Assembly (NCBI RefSeq): GCF_008370685.1 | Contig: NZ_VTZU01000061.1 | Coordinates: 1-43,134, forward strand | DNA: 43,134 nucleotides | Source of the DNA: Aquimarina sp. RZ0 | Lineage (GTDB): Bacteria > Bacteroidota > Bacteroidia > Flavobacteriales > Flavobacteriaceae | Direction: 5' to 3' | In this document: piece by piece, positions 18,069 through 27,051 of the stretch | Layout of the letters: every line of letters begins with the position of its first letter | Position numbering within the stretch: position 1 is the stretch's first letter | Notes under the pieces: generated by a model | What the model was told of the DNA's origin: nothing | The model's database searches: none | The model's input: the letters and a program-made list of their open reading frames with translations, nothing else | Program-made: the position numbers and the translations under genes

Positions 18069-19070
18069 TTAGATTTGCTCTTTTTGAGGGCGATTATAGA
18101 TGACTAGCTCAAAAAGAAGGTAGAATACGACTCCAGAGATAAAAACAGCAACCGAAGACTGAAAAGAAAATATGATGGCGAGATGCCATAAAATAAAACT
18201 TCTAACGGTGGATGCTACTGGAATTGCCGAATTCTCTTCGGTACGATCCAGTGTTAACAATCCGTATATCTGTCCTCTTATGGCGATCAGAGATCCCAAT
18301 ATAAAAGTTAGCATCCCTATCAAAGTATATTGCTGACTAATTAATAATCCACCAGCGACAATACTCACGAATACATTCACATTTCCCATCCACATAGATT
18401 TTATCCATCCATATACTACAGGAAAAGTCTTATATCCTGTTTCTCGATCTGCGCTAATATCTTTAAGGTATCCGATTAGTACGAAGTTTGCATAAGAAGC
18501 AAATGTCATGATCGCTAGAACCAGTATCGAAGTATCCGATACAATAGTATTAATAGATAGCGTATTACTACAAGATAAATATCCTGCGATGGGCAATAAC
18601 ATCACAATCCATGAATTCCAGAAAGGCCCCATAAGTGTTACATTTTTCTTAAAAAAAGTATAGGTGATAAGCCCGAGAGCAGAAAGCAGAAAAATTGGCA
18701 AATTATAGATGTTAAAAAGAATTAGTGGAACTCCGATAGCGATAAGACCGATAATACTAATCGCCATAACGTGTCCTTTTTTTACGATTCCCCGAACCAA
18801 TGGTCTGTATGGTGATGATATACTATCCGTATCAATCTGAAAACAATCGGTTAACGCCTGCCCAAAACCATATCCTAAGAAGAAGGCGATAAGACATACT
18901 ACCAGGCGAATACTTTCTGATATTGATACTGAGAAGGACAGTGCCATCCCGGCATAACCTGCTATTCCAGAGACAAATAAAAGGTAAGGTCTCATATGAG
19001 TGACATAAGAACGAATAAACCCTAAACTTAAGGGACTGTATACATGAATTGATAATTCTGAAGGTTTCAT
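18069..19070 (-). CDS. UbiA family prenyltransferase
   Basis: 333 residues with about nine membrane helices. The first aspartate-rich motif is present as TDCFQIDTDSISSPYRPLVRG (Asp75, Asp80, Asp82), the position of NDxxDxxxD in UbiA proteins. The second is in LKDISADRETGYKTFPVVYG. Family members transfer a prenyl (or other polyprenyl-like) group from a diphosphate to an aromatic ring, quinone precursor, glycerol or sugar acceptor. No aromatic-forming enzymes are nearby, so a hydroxylated lipid or polar head may be the acceptor. It sits 25 bp after the carbamoyltransferase. Housekeeping menaquinone or haem roles are possible alternatives, though genes for those pathways are absent here. Confidence 0.88.
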   Translation of the reverse strand: MKPSELSIHVYSPLSLGFIRSYVTHMRPYLLFVSGIAGYAGMALSFSVSISESIRLVVCLIAFFLGYGFGQALTDCFQIDTDSISSPYRPLVRGIVKKGHVMAISIIGLIAIGVPLILFNIYNLPIFLLSALGLITYTFFKKNVTLMGPFWNSWIVMLLPIAGYLSCSNTLSINTIVSDTSILVLAIMTFASYANFVLIGYLKDISADRETGYKTFPVVYGWIKSMWMGNVNVFVSIVAGGLLISQQYTLIGMLTFILGSLIAIRGQIYGLLTLDRTEENSAIPVASTVRSFILWHLAIIFSFQSSVAVFISGVVFYLLFELVIYNRPQKEQI

Positions 19071-19095
19071 TTGTAAGTTTTTTAATATTGATAAA

Positions 19096-20910
19096 TTATA
19101 AGCTTGTATATTCTTTGTGATCGATGTTGGTAACCGATTTATTGGTTAATGCTGCTTTTTTAAAAATGTAATTATTGACAATCAATGCATCTAATCCAGA
19201 ATTGAAAAAAACAGTCAATGCATCCTTGAAATTGTGAATAATAGGCTTTCCCATTACATTAAAACTGGTATTCAATAGTATGGGTACTCCGGTTAGTTTA
19301 TAGAACTCCTCTATGAGTTCATAATAGGTTCTGTTCCATTCTTTCTTTACGGTCTGTAGTCGGCCGGTATAGTTCTCGTGCACCACAGCAGGCACTTTAT
19401 GACGCATTTCTTCACGGAACACCAATGTACGTTCCATATAAGGCGATTCCTGGTAGTTTTCAAAATATTCCTCCCCATATTCTGAAAGGATTGACGGTGC
19501 AAAAGGTCTGAACTCTTCTCTAAATTTTACCCGGGCATTGATTTTATCCTTCATCTCTGGAGATCTGGGATCCGCAAGAATCGAACGATTGCCTAATGCT
19601 CTGGGGCCAAATTCTGCTCTTCCCTGTGCCCATCCAATCAGTGCTCCGTCAGCCAATAAACGAGCAGTTTCTTTACAAACTCCTTCTGGATGATATGTTA
19701 CAAATTCATAATTGGCATATTTAATAAACTGCTGTATTTCTTTATCATCAATTTCGGATCCCAGATAAGGAGATAGTATAGTTTTATTAGGTTTCTTAGG
19801 GATGGGAGTATCTTTTAGGTATGATAGATATGCAGCTCCTATAGAAGTGCCATCATCCCCGGGAGCAGAAGGAACATACACGTTCTTAAAAGGTGTCTGA
19901 CTTGTAATCTGACCATTAAATGACGAATTCAAGGCACAACCTCCAGCATAAATCAGCTGATCTGAGTTTCCTTTTTTATGAATGCTTTGAAGCACTTTAT
20001 TCGTATACTCTGTAAACAATAACTGTCCTGTATAAGCAAGTTGAGCTCTAAGCTTAAATTTCTGATCAGAAAATTCCAGGTGTTTCTTAATTTCGTCTAA
20101 TACAAATGCTACATTTTTTGGATTATTTTTGAATTGGATATGACAATCTTTAATCACCAGAATGGAAGCTAATAAGTCATAAAAGAATTGATTTTTACTA
20201 CCATATGGAGCCATTCCCATTACTTTCCATTCTTCTCCTTTTATAGGATCGAATCCACATAAATAGGTAATTAATGTATAAAAGAAACCTAAACTCTCGA
20301 ATCCTTTATGATGCCCCAGTTGTGTAAGTTTTTGATTATCATAAGAGAAATAAGAAATAGATCCTGATTCTCCTATACCATCAATAACCACACAGGTTGC
20401 ATGATCCATTCCTGATCCGTAAATGGCAGAAGCAGCATGAGCAGTATGATGATTGAACTGATGTCGGTATACTTTTTTGTTATTCAGTTCCCATCTGATA
20501 TATCGCTCCAGATTAGCACCGGATTGTATGAGACTTGCGGACTGATTTCTTAAAAACCATAGCAGGTTTTCATCAGGGAGCATAGATTTCACAAGTTTTT
20601 TAAAACCATAATTAATAATTCCAGTGGGCTTTTTATGTAATAAACCAAAAGTATTGAGCATACGTAGCATTCTGCTATAAGAATGACTCCAGGTAGTTGC
20701 AATATGGAATTCTGCATCAGCGTCACAGTATTTTTTGATAATACTATCGATCCATACGACTGCATCCGCAGCGCAACCCATTGCCCGTTTTTTCTGTAAA
20801 TGTCGCTCTGTACTTTCAGCAAAAAGAATGGTACCGGTTTCATCCATCACCGTAATTGATGGATCATGAAACGTAGCTGCTATCCCTATGTAATATTTTG
20901 TGTGTTTCAT
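19096..20910 (-). CDS. Carbamoyltransferase (NodU/CmcH/TobZ type)
   Basis: 604 residues, full length for the family. The N-terminal Kae1-like domain starts YYIGIAATFHDPSITV and has the metal-binding HHTAHAASAIYGS (His154, His155, His158), VVIDGIGESGSIS and GEEWKVMGMAPYG. The C-terminal YrdC-like domain carries GRAEFGPRALGNRSILADPR and ILLNTSFNVMGKPI. These enzymes form carbamoyl-adenylate from carbamoyl phosphate and ATP and transfer the carbamoyl group to a hydroxyl on a natural product or Nod factor. This is the strongest sign that the operon makes a tailored small molecule rather than an ordinary membrane lipid. It overlaps the end of the DUF3089 gene by 47 bases. Confidence 0.93.
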   Translation of the reverse strand: MKHTKYYIGIAATFHDPSITVMDETGTILFAESTERHLQKKRAMGCAADAVVWIDSIIKKYCDADAEFHIATTWSHSYSRMLRMLNTFGLLHKKPTGIINYGFKKLVKSMLPDENLLWFLRNQSASLIQSGANLERYIRWELNNKKVYRHQFNHHTAHAASAIYGSGMDHATCVVIDGIGESGSISYFSYDNQKLTQLGHHKGFESLGFFYTLITYLCGFDPIKGEEWKVMGMAPYGSKNQFFYDLLASILVIKDCHIQFKNNPKNVAFVLDEIKKHLEFSDQKFKLRAQLAYTGQLLFTEYTNKVLQSIHKKGNSDQLIYAGGCALNSSFNGQITSQTPFKNVYVPSAPGDDGTSIGAAYLSYLKDTPIPKKPNKTILSPYLGSEIDDKEIQQFIKYANYEFVTYHPEGVCKETARLLADGALIGWAQGRAEFGPRALGNRSILADPRSPEMKDKINARVKFREEFRPFAPSILSEYGEEYFENYQESPYMERTLVFREEMRHKVPAVVHENYTGRLQTVKKEWNRTYYELIEEFYKLTGVPILLNTSFNVMGKPIIHNFKDALTVFFNSGLDALIVNNYIFKKAALTNKSVTNIDHKEYTSL

Positions 20911-21937
20911 TATTTTTCTTATAATATGTTGTTATTCTCTGCTGTACATTTTCTCTTATATTATCATAAAAAATATGATAGTCCATGGGGACATAATCTC
21001 CCTTTCTCAGTTTGAAAAAACCGAAGCCTAATCGATTAATTTGTAGTACTCCTTTGTCAACAGATACTTGTACTTTATTTTTTACATGAATATTGAAATA
21101 ATACGTATAAGCGCCTTTGTGTTTATTCTTAGAAGTTAGTACTGCCGAATTGTGTTCCCAACTAATGGGATTGGTGCATAGGGCGTCATCATATTGCCCT
21201 TTAAAGTATAATGGGTATGCATTTTTACCAAAAGTACTCCAGCTCACATAGCAATTAATATCGTCCTTAATTCTGGAAGGGAAGATATGTCTGTATAAAT
21301 TTTTACCTATAGGCATCGCTACCAGATAGGCGCAGATCAGTTTTTTACGTAATGCAGGATTTTCATCAAATAATTCCAGCAATAATCTCTGAAGATGAAA
21401 CGTTCCCTGACTATGTCCTGCAAGTATAATCGGACGTCCGGTATTATATGTTTTTAGATAATGTAGAAATGAATTCTTGACATCATTATAGGCTTTATCC
21501 AAAGCTTTCTGACCATTATTATTTGCACTTTTGTCATAAAAAGAATATAAAGTGGCCTGTCTGTATTTTGGGGCGTAAATATTTGCAATCCCCTCAAAAA
21601 TTCTTGTTTGTATTTTGACAGCATAGGTGTATGTGGTTTTATTTAAGCTGCTTTCTGTAATATCAGCATTCCATGCAGTTCTATTTAAAAAAGTAGTTCT
21701 GTGTACAAAAAAAACATCTGCTTTGTGGTCAATACCTTTGTTTGCAGTATTTACATACCAGTTTTCTTTTTTACTATAGTCGATAGTTTCCTTATCCGTA
21801 AAATCATCAGAAAAATCTTTGGTCACCTTAATAAATGGAATCATATCAACCAGCGCCAATGGTGAATTATAGAGAAACCAAATCAAAGTAAATACGATTA
21901 ATATGCTAGCGATATACCACATCATATCAATGGTCAT
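20864..21937 (-). CDS. DUF3089 family alpha/beta hydrolase-like protein
   Basis: The frame opens at 21955, but the Met at 21937 has GGA about 8 bases upstream and gives a neat 11-base overlap with the gene before it, so it is preferred (357 aa). One N-terminal membrane helix (WYIASILIVFTLIWFLY) anchors the protein. The body has VFFVHRTTFLNRTAWNADI, and the nucleophile elbow ILAGHSQGTFHLQRL, with Ser at residue 182 of the longer form. DUF3089 proteins are lipase/esterase-like. Here it could release or transfer an acyl product from the carrier protein, or hydrolyse an intermediate at the membrane; that role is inferred from its place between the alpha-oxoamine synthase and the carbamoyltransferase. 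Confidence 0.82.
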   Translation of the reverse strand: MTIDMMWYIASILIVFTLIWFLYNSPLALVDMIPFIKVTKDFSDDFTDKETIDYSKKENWYVNTANKGIDHKADVFFVHRTTFLNRTAWNADITESSLNKTTYTYAVKIQTRIFEGIANIYAPKYRQATLYSFYDKSANNNGQKALDKAYNDVKNSFLHYLKTYNTGRPIILAGHSQGTFHLQRLLLELFDENPALRKKLICAYLVAMPIGKNLYRHIFPSRIKDDINCYVSWSTFGKNAYPLYFKGQYDDALCTNPISWEHNSAVLTSKNKHKGAYTYYFNIHVKNKVQVSVDKGVLQINRLGFGFFKLRKGDYVPMDYHIFYDNIRENVQQRITTYYKKNNETHKILHRDSSYVS

Positions 21938-23216
21938 TAAAGTTATTCCATACATAATCTACAGTGTCTACTAATCGATCAATATGTGATTTGGTATGAC
22001 TGGACATGATGCTGATACGATAGCGCTGTTCGTTTAACGGAACCGCGGGATACTCAATAGAATTAATAAAAATTCCTTTTTGATGAAAACCGTAAGAAGC
22101 TTTTCTAATATTCATAGTAGGAGGAACACTTAAGGTAATGATGGCTGCTTCAGGTGCTGTGACTAGGCCATATTTACTAAGCTTTTCTTTGGCATATGTT
22201 ACATTTTCCATTAATTTTTGCCGGTGCCAGGGTTCATTTTCAGAAATTTCGATACCAGCCAATACGCCTGCTACCACCGGGATAGGTATGGAGGCAGAAA
22301 ACATATAAGACCTCGAGAAAAATCGCAAATAATTGATTAATTCTTTTGATCCCGAAACAAAACCTCCGGTGACTGCAAATGCCTTGCTAAAAGTGCCCAT
22401 AGTAATATCAATTTCTTTTTGAACACCATATGCTTCTGCAGTACCATGACCCTGGTCTCCTAGTATCAATGTACCATGGGCATCATCCAAGATGGTCATT
22501 GCGTGGTGTTTTTTGGCAATGCTAACTATTTTATCTAGCGGAGCTGTGTCCCCATCCATGGAGTATACACCTTCTACGGCTATAAACTTATTCTTCCCTC
22601 TAAGCTTAGTATTGTCTTGCAGGATTTTTTCTAAATCAGCGGCGTTATTATGTTTAAATGAAGTTCCGGAAGCTTTAGCCATTTTAATTCCGTCAAAAAA
22701 AGAAGCATGGCTATATTCGTCATATACGACACAGTCATTTTTTGAGCTTATCAGTGCAGTTACCAAGCCTACATTGGCATTATATCCAGAAGAAAATAAT
22801 AAGGTGTCTTCTGCCTGTTTTAGGTATGAAAGTCTTTCTTCTAATTCTGCATGTAATTTGGTAGTTCCATTTAATAAAGGAGGTCCTCCAATCCCAAAAC
22901 CGAATGCTGACATGGCATCTTTTACTTTTTTTAGTACCAGAGGATGATTGGCAAGATCCAGGTAATTATTGGATCCGAACATAAGCATTTTTTGAGGTTC
23001 ATGAGTATAGATATCTTTTACCAGTACCTCAGATCCGGCAGGTGATAGAATTACTCTTCTGTATAGATTGCTTTTTTCATCTATGCTCTCCTTGATCATC
23101 CCATTAAAATGTTTGATCCGATCTCTGAAAGTCGAATTTCGGTTCATTAGCAATACCGTATTCAGATCTATATTTTCTCCTCCCTGATAGGTTGAAGTGA
23201 TTTCTTTTGTTTCCAT
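21927..23216 (-). CDS. Alpha-oxoamine synthase (class II PLP aminotransferase fold; SPT/AONS-like)
   Basis: 429 residues. PLP-binding features are complete: stacking His in YDEYSHASFFDG (His170), VEGVYSMDGDTAPL, ILDDAHGTLILGDQGHGTAE (Asp244, His247), and the Schiff-base lysine in TMGTFSKAFAVTGGF (Lys278). Family members condense an acyl thioester with a small amino acid with loss of CO2: serine palmitoyltransferase, 8-amino-7-oxononanoate synthase, 2-amino-3-oxobutyrate CoA ligase, CqsA, CapB-like. No biotin genes surround it. The nearby acyl carrier protein and chain-building enzymes suggest it uses an ACP-bound chain to make an alpha-aminoketone, as in bacterial sphingolipid synthesis. The amino acid used cannot be told from sequence. 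Confidence 0.9.
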   Translation of the reverse strand: METKEITSTYQGGENIDLNTVLLMNRNSTFRDRIKHFNGMIKESIDEKSNLYRRVILSPAGSEVLVKDIYTHEPQKMLMFGSNNYLDLANHPLVLKKVKDAMSAFGFGIGGPPLLNGTTKLHAELEERLSYLKQAEDTLLFSSGYNANVGLVTALISSKNDCVVYDEYSHASFFDGIKMAKASGTSFKHNNAADLEKILQDNTKLRGKNKFIAVEGVYSMDGDTAPLDKIVSIAKKHHAMTILDDAHGTLILGDQGHGTAEAYGVQKEIDITMGTFSKAFAVTGGFVSGSKELINYLRFFSRSYMFSASIPIPVVAGVLAGIEISENEPWHRQKLMENVTYAKEKLSKYGLVTAPEAAIITLSVPPTMNIRKASYGFHQKGIFINSIEYPAVPLNEQRYRISIMSSHTKSHIDRLVDTVDYVWNNFNDH

Positions 23217-23223
23217 GAATTTG

Positions 23224-24252
23224 TTATTGAAATTCTAATTGTTTTTTTAGGTTATGTATATATGCCTTGATATCCCCTTTACTTATGGTAAAAGCCTGTA
23301 CAATGGCTTCCAGATCAATAGGTTGTTCTTGTCCTTCGGATATGATGGATAAATGTCCATTTGCGTCTGTCACTTTGCCGATACAATGAACATTGATATT
23401 ATGATTTTCTACTTCCTTTAGAAAGCTTGTATTCTTATCCTGTGGAATCGTATATATCAATTCATATTCTCCTACAATTCCTGCAAATAGGGTAATAGGT
23501 GATATTTCCAATCTATTACAATGCTTTAGTAACTGCTTCGGAATACAGGAAAATGCATTTTCATTAAGAGAAAAACCTATAGTATTTACTTTCATTAAAG
23601 TATATAAGGCGTGAAAAAGGCCATCACTGGTATCGATACAACTATTCGCATAAGATGCCATGAGTTGAGACAGTTTAATATTAGGATATGGTCTATATTC
23701 AATAGCTGTTCCCAGGTTTTGTAATGCAGCGAAAGCAAAGAAATTTCCAGACCCAATAGAACTACCTGTATAAATAAGATCACCTATTTGCGCTCCTTTG
23801 CGTTGTACAATTTTATCAGGAGATGGTATAAAACCAATTGCAGTGCCTCCCAGCAAGATCTGATCAGCAAAATTAGTATCCCCTCCTAATACAGAAACAT
23901 TAAATGCGCTGCAAGCCGCGGCAATTCCTTCCTGAACTTTAGTAATAAATGCCTCTTCTGTGTCTTTCTGAAAAACCTCATTCAGTGTCAAAAATTTTGG
24001 GATCGCGCCAACAGCACATAAATCACTAATATTTACAACGACAGACATCCACCCCATTAAAAAAGGGTCTTTATATATTCCTGTTTGGATTTCTTCACAT
24101 ATAATATCTGTGGTAATTGCTAGTATAGACCTATTTTGCTCTAGAAATACGATTTCAGCATCTGCTTCATTTACTTTATTCAGTTGTGAAGGATGTCTTG
24201 GAAACAGACTGGTTAGTTTCTCATGCCATATTAATTCATCTTGCTGTGTCAT
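23224..24252 (-). CDS. ThiL/AIR-synthase-related kinase-like protein
   Basis: 342 residues with the fold signature of thiamine-monophosphate kinase and the PurM family: TTDIICEE at about residue 38, GWMSVVVNISDLCAVGAIPKFLTLN, LGGDTNFADQILLGGTAIG, and CIDTSDGLFHAL. ThiL phosphorylates thiamine phosphate; relatives bind ATP in other pathways (PurM, SelD, HypE). The N-terminus is divergent from ThiL, lacking a clear VH(F/W) pattern after the Asp block. It is encoded 7 bp from the alpha-oxoamine synthase and 10 bp from the carrier protein, with no thiamine genes nearby, so it is more likely a repurposed member acting in this pathway. Its reaction is unknown. Confidence 0.75.
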   Translation of the reverse strand: MTQQDELIWHEKLTSLFPRHPSQLNKVNEADAEIVFLEQNRSILAITTDIICEEIQTGIYKDPFLMGWMSVVVNISDLCAVGAIPKFLTLNEVFQKDTEEAFITKVQEGIAAACSAFNVSVLGGDTNFADQILLGGTAIGFIPSPDKIVQRKGAQIGDLIYTGSSIGSGNFFAFAALQNLGTAIEYRPYPNIKLSQLMASYANSCIDTSDGLFHALYTLMKVNTIGFSLNENAFSCIPKQLLKHCNRLEISPITLFAGIVGEYELIYTIPQDKNTSFLKEVENHNINVHCIGKVTDANGHLSIISEGQEQPIDLEAIVQAFTISKGDIKAYIHNLKKQLEFQ

Positions 24253-24262
24253 ACCGCTACTG

Positions 24263-24532
24263 TTATTCTTCGACGAGCATTTGTTTGGATTTTTCTATAA
24301 GATCCAGACAGCTTGCAACATCAGTGAGTTGTTTGACCTCTTCATCGCTTATTTCAATGTCAAACTCATTTTCGATGTCTATGACTATGTTAATAACATC
24401 CAGTGAATCAATTGCCAAGTCATCGCTTAGTGATAGATTTTCATTGAAATTTTCAAATAATTGCATTTCATCTTCAGAAACATGTTCTTTCAGAATTTCT
24501 TTAAACGTTTTTAATACTTCTTTGCGTTTCAT
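24263..24532 (-). CDS. Acyl carrier protein
   Basis: 89 residues, acidic, with the phosphopantetheine attachment motif DDLAIDSLDVINIVIDIE; Ser43 is the expected modification site. It differs from the housekeeping AcpP pattern (usually GADSLDTVELVM) and is embedded between the ThiL-like and ketosynthase genes (gaps 10 and 12 bp), so it is probably a dedicated carrier that holds the growing chain and presents it to the alpha-oxoamine synthase. A housekeeping acpP is expected elsewhere next to fabF and is not seen here. Confidence 0.92.
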   Translation of the reverse strand: MKRKEVLKTFKEILKEHVSEDEMQLFENFNENLSLSDDLAIDSLDVINIVIDIENEFDIEISDEEVKQLTDVASCLDLIEKSKQMLVEE

Positions 24533-24544
24533 AATATATTGATT

Positions 24545-25813
24545 TTAAGCGTTATATTTTTTAATAGCTATGGTTGCATTAACATCTCCAAAGCCAAAAT
24601 TGGCTTTTAAAGCAGTGCGGATTTTATAAGATTCTCGTTCTTGCGGAATGCAACCGGCATCTATGTTTTTTAGAATATCTTTGTGTATGTCTTTACAATT
24701 CATATTAGCGTGTATAAATTCATGATGCACTTGTAGTATAAGGCTAACGATCTCGATAGATCCTGCTGCACTGAGACAATGACCTATCATAGATTTGAGG
24801 GTATTAATTTTTGGGAATTTTTTTTGCTTCCGCCCTAAAGCGACAGACCAATTTTCGATTTCTATAGGGTCTGCCATTGTTGCGGTCAGATGCCCTGATA
24901 TTAGATCTACGTTTTCGGGAAGAATGGCGGCATCTTTTAATGCTCCTTTGATACAATTCACAACACCATTTTTATTAGGAGCGGTCATACTGCCACCTCT
25001 CCTTTGTCCGCCAGAATTAGAAAAACCACCAATAATTTCTGCATATATTTTTGCATTTCTTTGTATTGCGGTTTCCAGGGTCTCAAGAACCAAAATACCT
25101 GCACCTGCTCCGGGAATAAAACCTTTTGCAGAAGCACTGAGTGGTCTGGAAGATTTTTCTGGAATGTCATTATACCCACGAGCCAAAATCCTCATGTTAT
25201 CAAAATTGGACCAGATATACTCGTCAGGAGATTCACAACTACCGGCAAGCATTCGTTTGGCTCTTCCAGAACGGATGTACTCATATCCCATTATAATAGA
25301 TTCTGTTCCGGTGGCGCAGGCAGAACTATTGGAGAATACTCGGTTGCCTAAGCCCAATAAACCAGCTACTTTGGCACTGGCACCACTGACCATTAGTTGT
25401 TCTATAAAACGTGTGCCTAATCGTTTGATCTGATGATTATCTACTTTTTGGATTACCTCTCTAAACTGATGGATATCTCCTGTAGAACAGCCAATTATAC
25501 AACCGGTTTCAAGATCTTCAATGTCATTATTTATAACTAATCCTGCATCTATCCAGGCTTCAGTCGCAGCAATGCAGGCATATTTTATATTTTTGCTTGT
25601 GATATGTTTGATATCGCTAGTGCTAAAATTTGTCTTTAGGATAGTATCATCTTCTATGGGGATACCAGCTACGCAACAACGCATACCAATTTCTTCAAGA
25701 TGTTTGTGAAATTTGATTCCAGATACATGATGAAGTAATGATTGGCAGAATTCATCAAGATTCCTCCCATTTGGAGTAATTGCTCCCATTCCTGTAACGA
25801 CGACCCTTGTCAT
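24545..25813 (-). CDS. Beta-ketoacyl-ACP synthase (FabF/KAS II-like)
   Basis: 422 residues with a thiolase fold. The Cys-His-His active site is complete: Cys166 in SNSSACATGTES, His308 in ISGHLTATMADPIE, and His345 in LKSMIGHCLSAAGS (Lys340 five residues before). The first His block differs from the usual NAHGTxTxxxD, with Leu replacing the Gly after the His. That variant marks it as a specialised ketosynthase rather than the housekeeping FabF. It would extend the ACP-bound acyl chain by decarboxylative condensation with malonyl-ACP. No ketoreductase or enoyl reductase is encoded nearby, so those steps must use FabG/FabI enzymes encoded elsewhere or be skipped. Confidence 0.9.
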   Translation of the reverse strand: MTRVVVTGMGAITPNGRNLDEFCQSLLHHVSGIKFHKHLEEIGMRCCVAGIPIEDDTILKTNFSTSDIKHITSKNIKYACIAATEAWIDAGLVINNDIEDLETGCIIGCSTGDIHQFREVIQKVDNHQIKRLGTRFIEQLMVSGASAKVAGLLGLGNRVFSNSSACATGTESIIMGYEYIRSGRAKRMLAGSCESPDEYIWSNFDNMRILARGYNDIPEKSSRPLSASAKGFIPGAGAGILVLETLETAIQRNAKIYAEIIGGFSNSGGQRRGGSMTAPNKNGVVNCIKGALKDAAILPENVDLISGHLTATMADPIEIENWSVALGRKQKKFPKINTLKSMIGHCLSAAGSIEIVSLILQVHHEFIHANMNCKDIHKDILKNIDAGCIPQERESYKIRTALKANFGFGDVNATIAIKKYNA

Positions 25814-25854
25814 TTTTTCCCTCTTTTATGATTTTTAAGACTTACTTTTTCTAT

Positions 25855-26337
25855 TTATTGTCTATTGGTTTTTTCTAAAATAAAACCCGATAATATTCCT
25901 TCTGCGAGTATTTCATTATTGATATTTAATAGTTTTGTTTTACATATTAATTTGTTATGCTTAAACAACTTTTTTTCTGAAACAACATATACACGTTGAT
26001 CTGGGGTTACGATTTTTCTAAACTTAATATCTGTAGTAGACAACACAGGAACTTTTTGACTCATATCAGGAGATGAAAAAGCACTTTTTTTGTCTAATAA
26101 GTGAATTCCAAGGGCTACCAATCCTATCTGAGCCATAATTTCTGTCAAAATCACTCCGGGAGTGATTGGATATTCGGGATAATGACCTTTATAAAAGTCT
26201 AAATTTTGATCCAGGAAATAGCTTCCTTCGATTCGCTCCTCTGTAAGTTGAGTAATCTGATCAATGAACAAGAATGGTTTTTTATGTGGCATTCTGTCAA
26301 TGATGGTGGTCTCTGTTTTTAGTAATTCATCAAGCAT
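25855..26337 (-). CDS. 3-hydroxyacyl-ACP dehydratase (FabZ-like hotdog protein)
   Basis: 160 residues, normal for FabZ. It has MPHKKPFLFIDQI near the N-terminus and the active-site helix GHYPEYPITPGVILTEIMAQIG, with His52 and Glu66 in the FabZ catalytic positions. It removes water from a 3-hydroxyacyl chain on an acyl carrier protein. It is the first gene of the 11-gene operon, 41 bp before the ketosynthase, and together with the ketosynthase and the carrier protein forms a minimal chain-building set. Some proteins of this type serve aryl-polyene or flexirubin pathways; the other signature genes of those clusters are absent here. Confidence 0.88.
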   Translation of the reverse strand: MLDELLKTETTIIDRMPHKKPFLFIDQITQLTEERIEGSYFLDQNLDFYKGHYPEYPITPGVILTEIMAQIGLVALGIHLLDKKSAFSSPDMSQKVPVLSTTDIKFRKIVTPDQRVYVVSEKKLFKHNKLICKTKLLNINNEILAEGILSGFILEKTNRQ

Positions 26338-27051
26338 TGTAATTTGGTATTATGATTTATGAATTGATTTCCTGCTATAATCAAGTGGGGAAGGGAAAAT
26401 TGGCCTGATTATTATTACCAGATATTTCTGATACTAGAATTAAATATATTTGTGACAAAATATATTTGATTCCTTTAAACTGAACACTATTAAAACTTGG
26501 GGAAATTTATTTTGTTTATCCTCTATGTTCTATGAGGCTAAATTAATTATGATGTAAATTTATATGATTAGTTTTTAAATATATAGGGGGATTTAACTGT
26601 TTTTTGTACAGGTAAAATATCCGTATAAATACTGTTGTATTATCGCAAGCTTGTTTTTAGTTTTACTTGTATTTTAGCTTATAAATTTGTGATTTCGTAA
26701 GATGCAATTAATGTCACAACCTACGTTGGCAAATAACATCTGCGATTTACGATCAAGAAAGATAAAAACTTCTTTTTTACCCGGATAAATAATCTATTAG
26801 ATGGAATTCCTATCCCTGTTACTATTCATCTAAAAGTACTATCGGTACACTTGTTTACAGTAGTCTGCTATTATTTGAGATGTGTTTACGTAAGACTTTT
26901 AAGTATCAATGTGGTTGGTAGTAATGTAGAAGTAGTATTGTGTGTAACAGATTTACTAAAAGAAGAAAAAGAGTATCAGTCGAAAAAGATGTAGCATTCT
27001 TAAAAAATATAAACTAATTAACCTAGCTATCGACGACATAATATATAATAA
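26338..27051. other. Long gene-free stretch upstream of the lipid operon
   Basis: Over 700 bases with no convincing ORF. Near the operon start the reverse strand has TATATTTTG (complement of 26456-26464), a loose match to the Bacteroidetes -7 box, without a clear -33. The distal part precedes a decayed group II intron end and may be intron or maturase remnant too degraded to recognise. Confidence 0.4.

Noticed and set aside
22492..22947. 151-aa forward frame opposite the alpha-oxoamine synthase
   Set aside because: Antisense to conserved PLP-binding sequence; no motif or ribosome site.
21927..23216. Biotin synthesis gene bioF
   Set aside because: The fold fits, but no other bio genes are near and the context is a lipid-type operon with its own carrier protein.
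24795..25433. 212-aa forward frame opposite the ketosynthase gene
   Set aside because: It lies entirely antisense to a ketosynthase with complete catalytic residues; its product has no recognisable motif.
14566..26337. Aryl-polyene, flexirubin or dialkylresorcinol cluster
   Set aside because: The ketosynthase, carrier protein and dehydratase fit, but the multiple ketosynthases, ketoreductase, acyltransferases, ammonia-lyase and DarB-type genes expected of those clusters are missing, while the alpha-oxoamine synthase, carbamoyltransferase and UbiA are unexplained by them.
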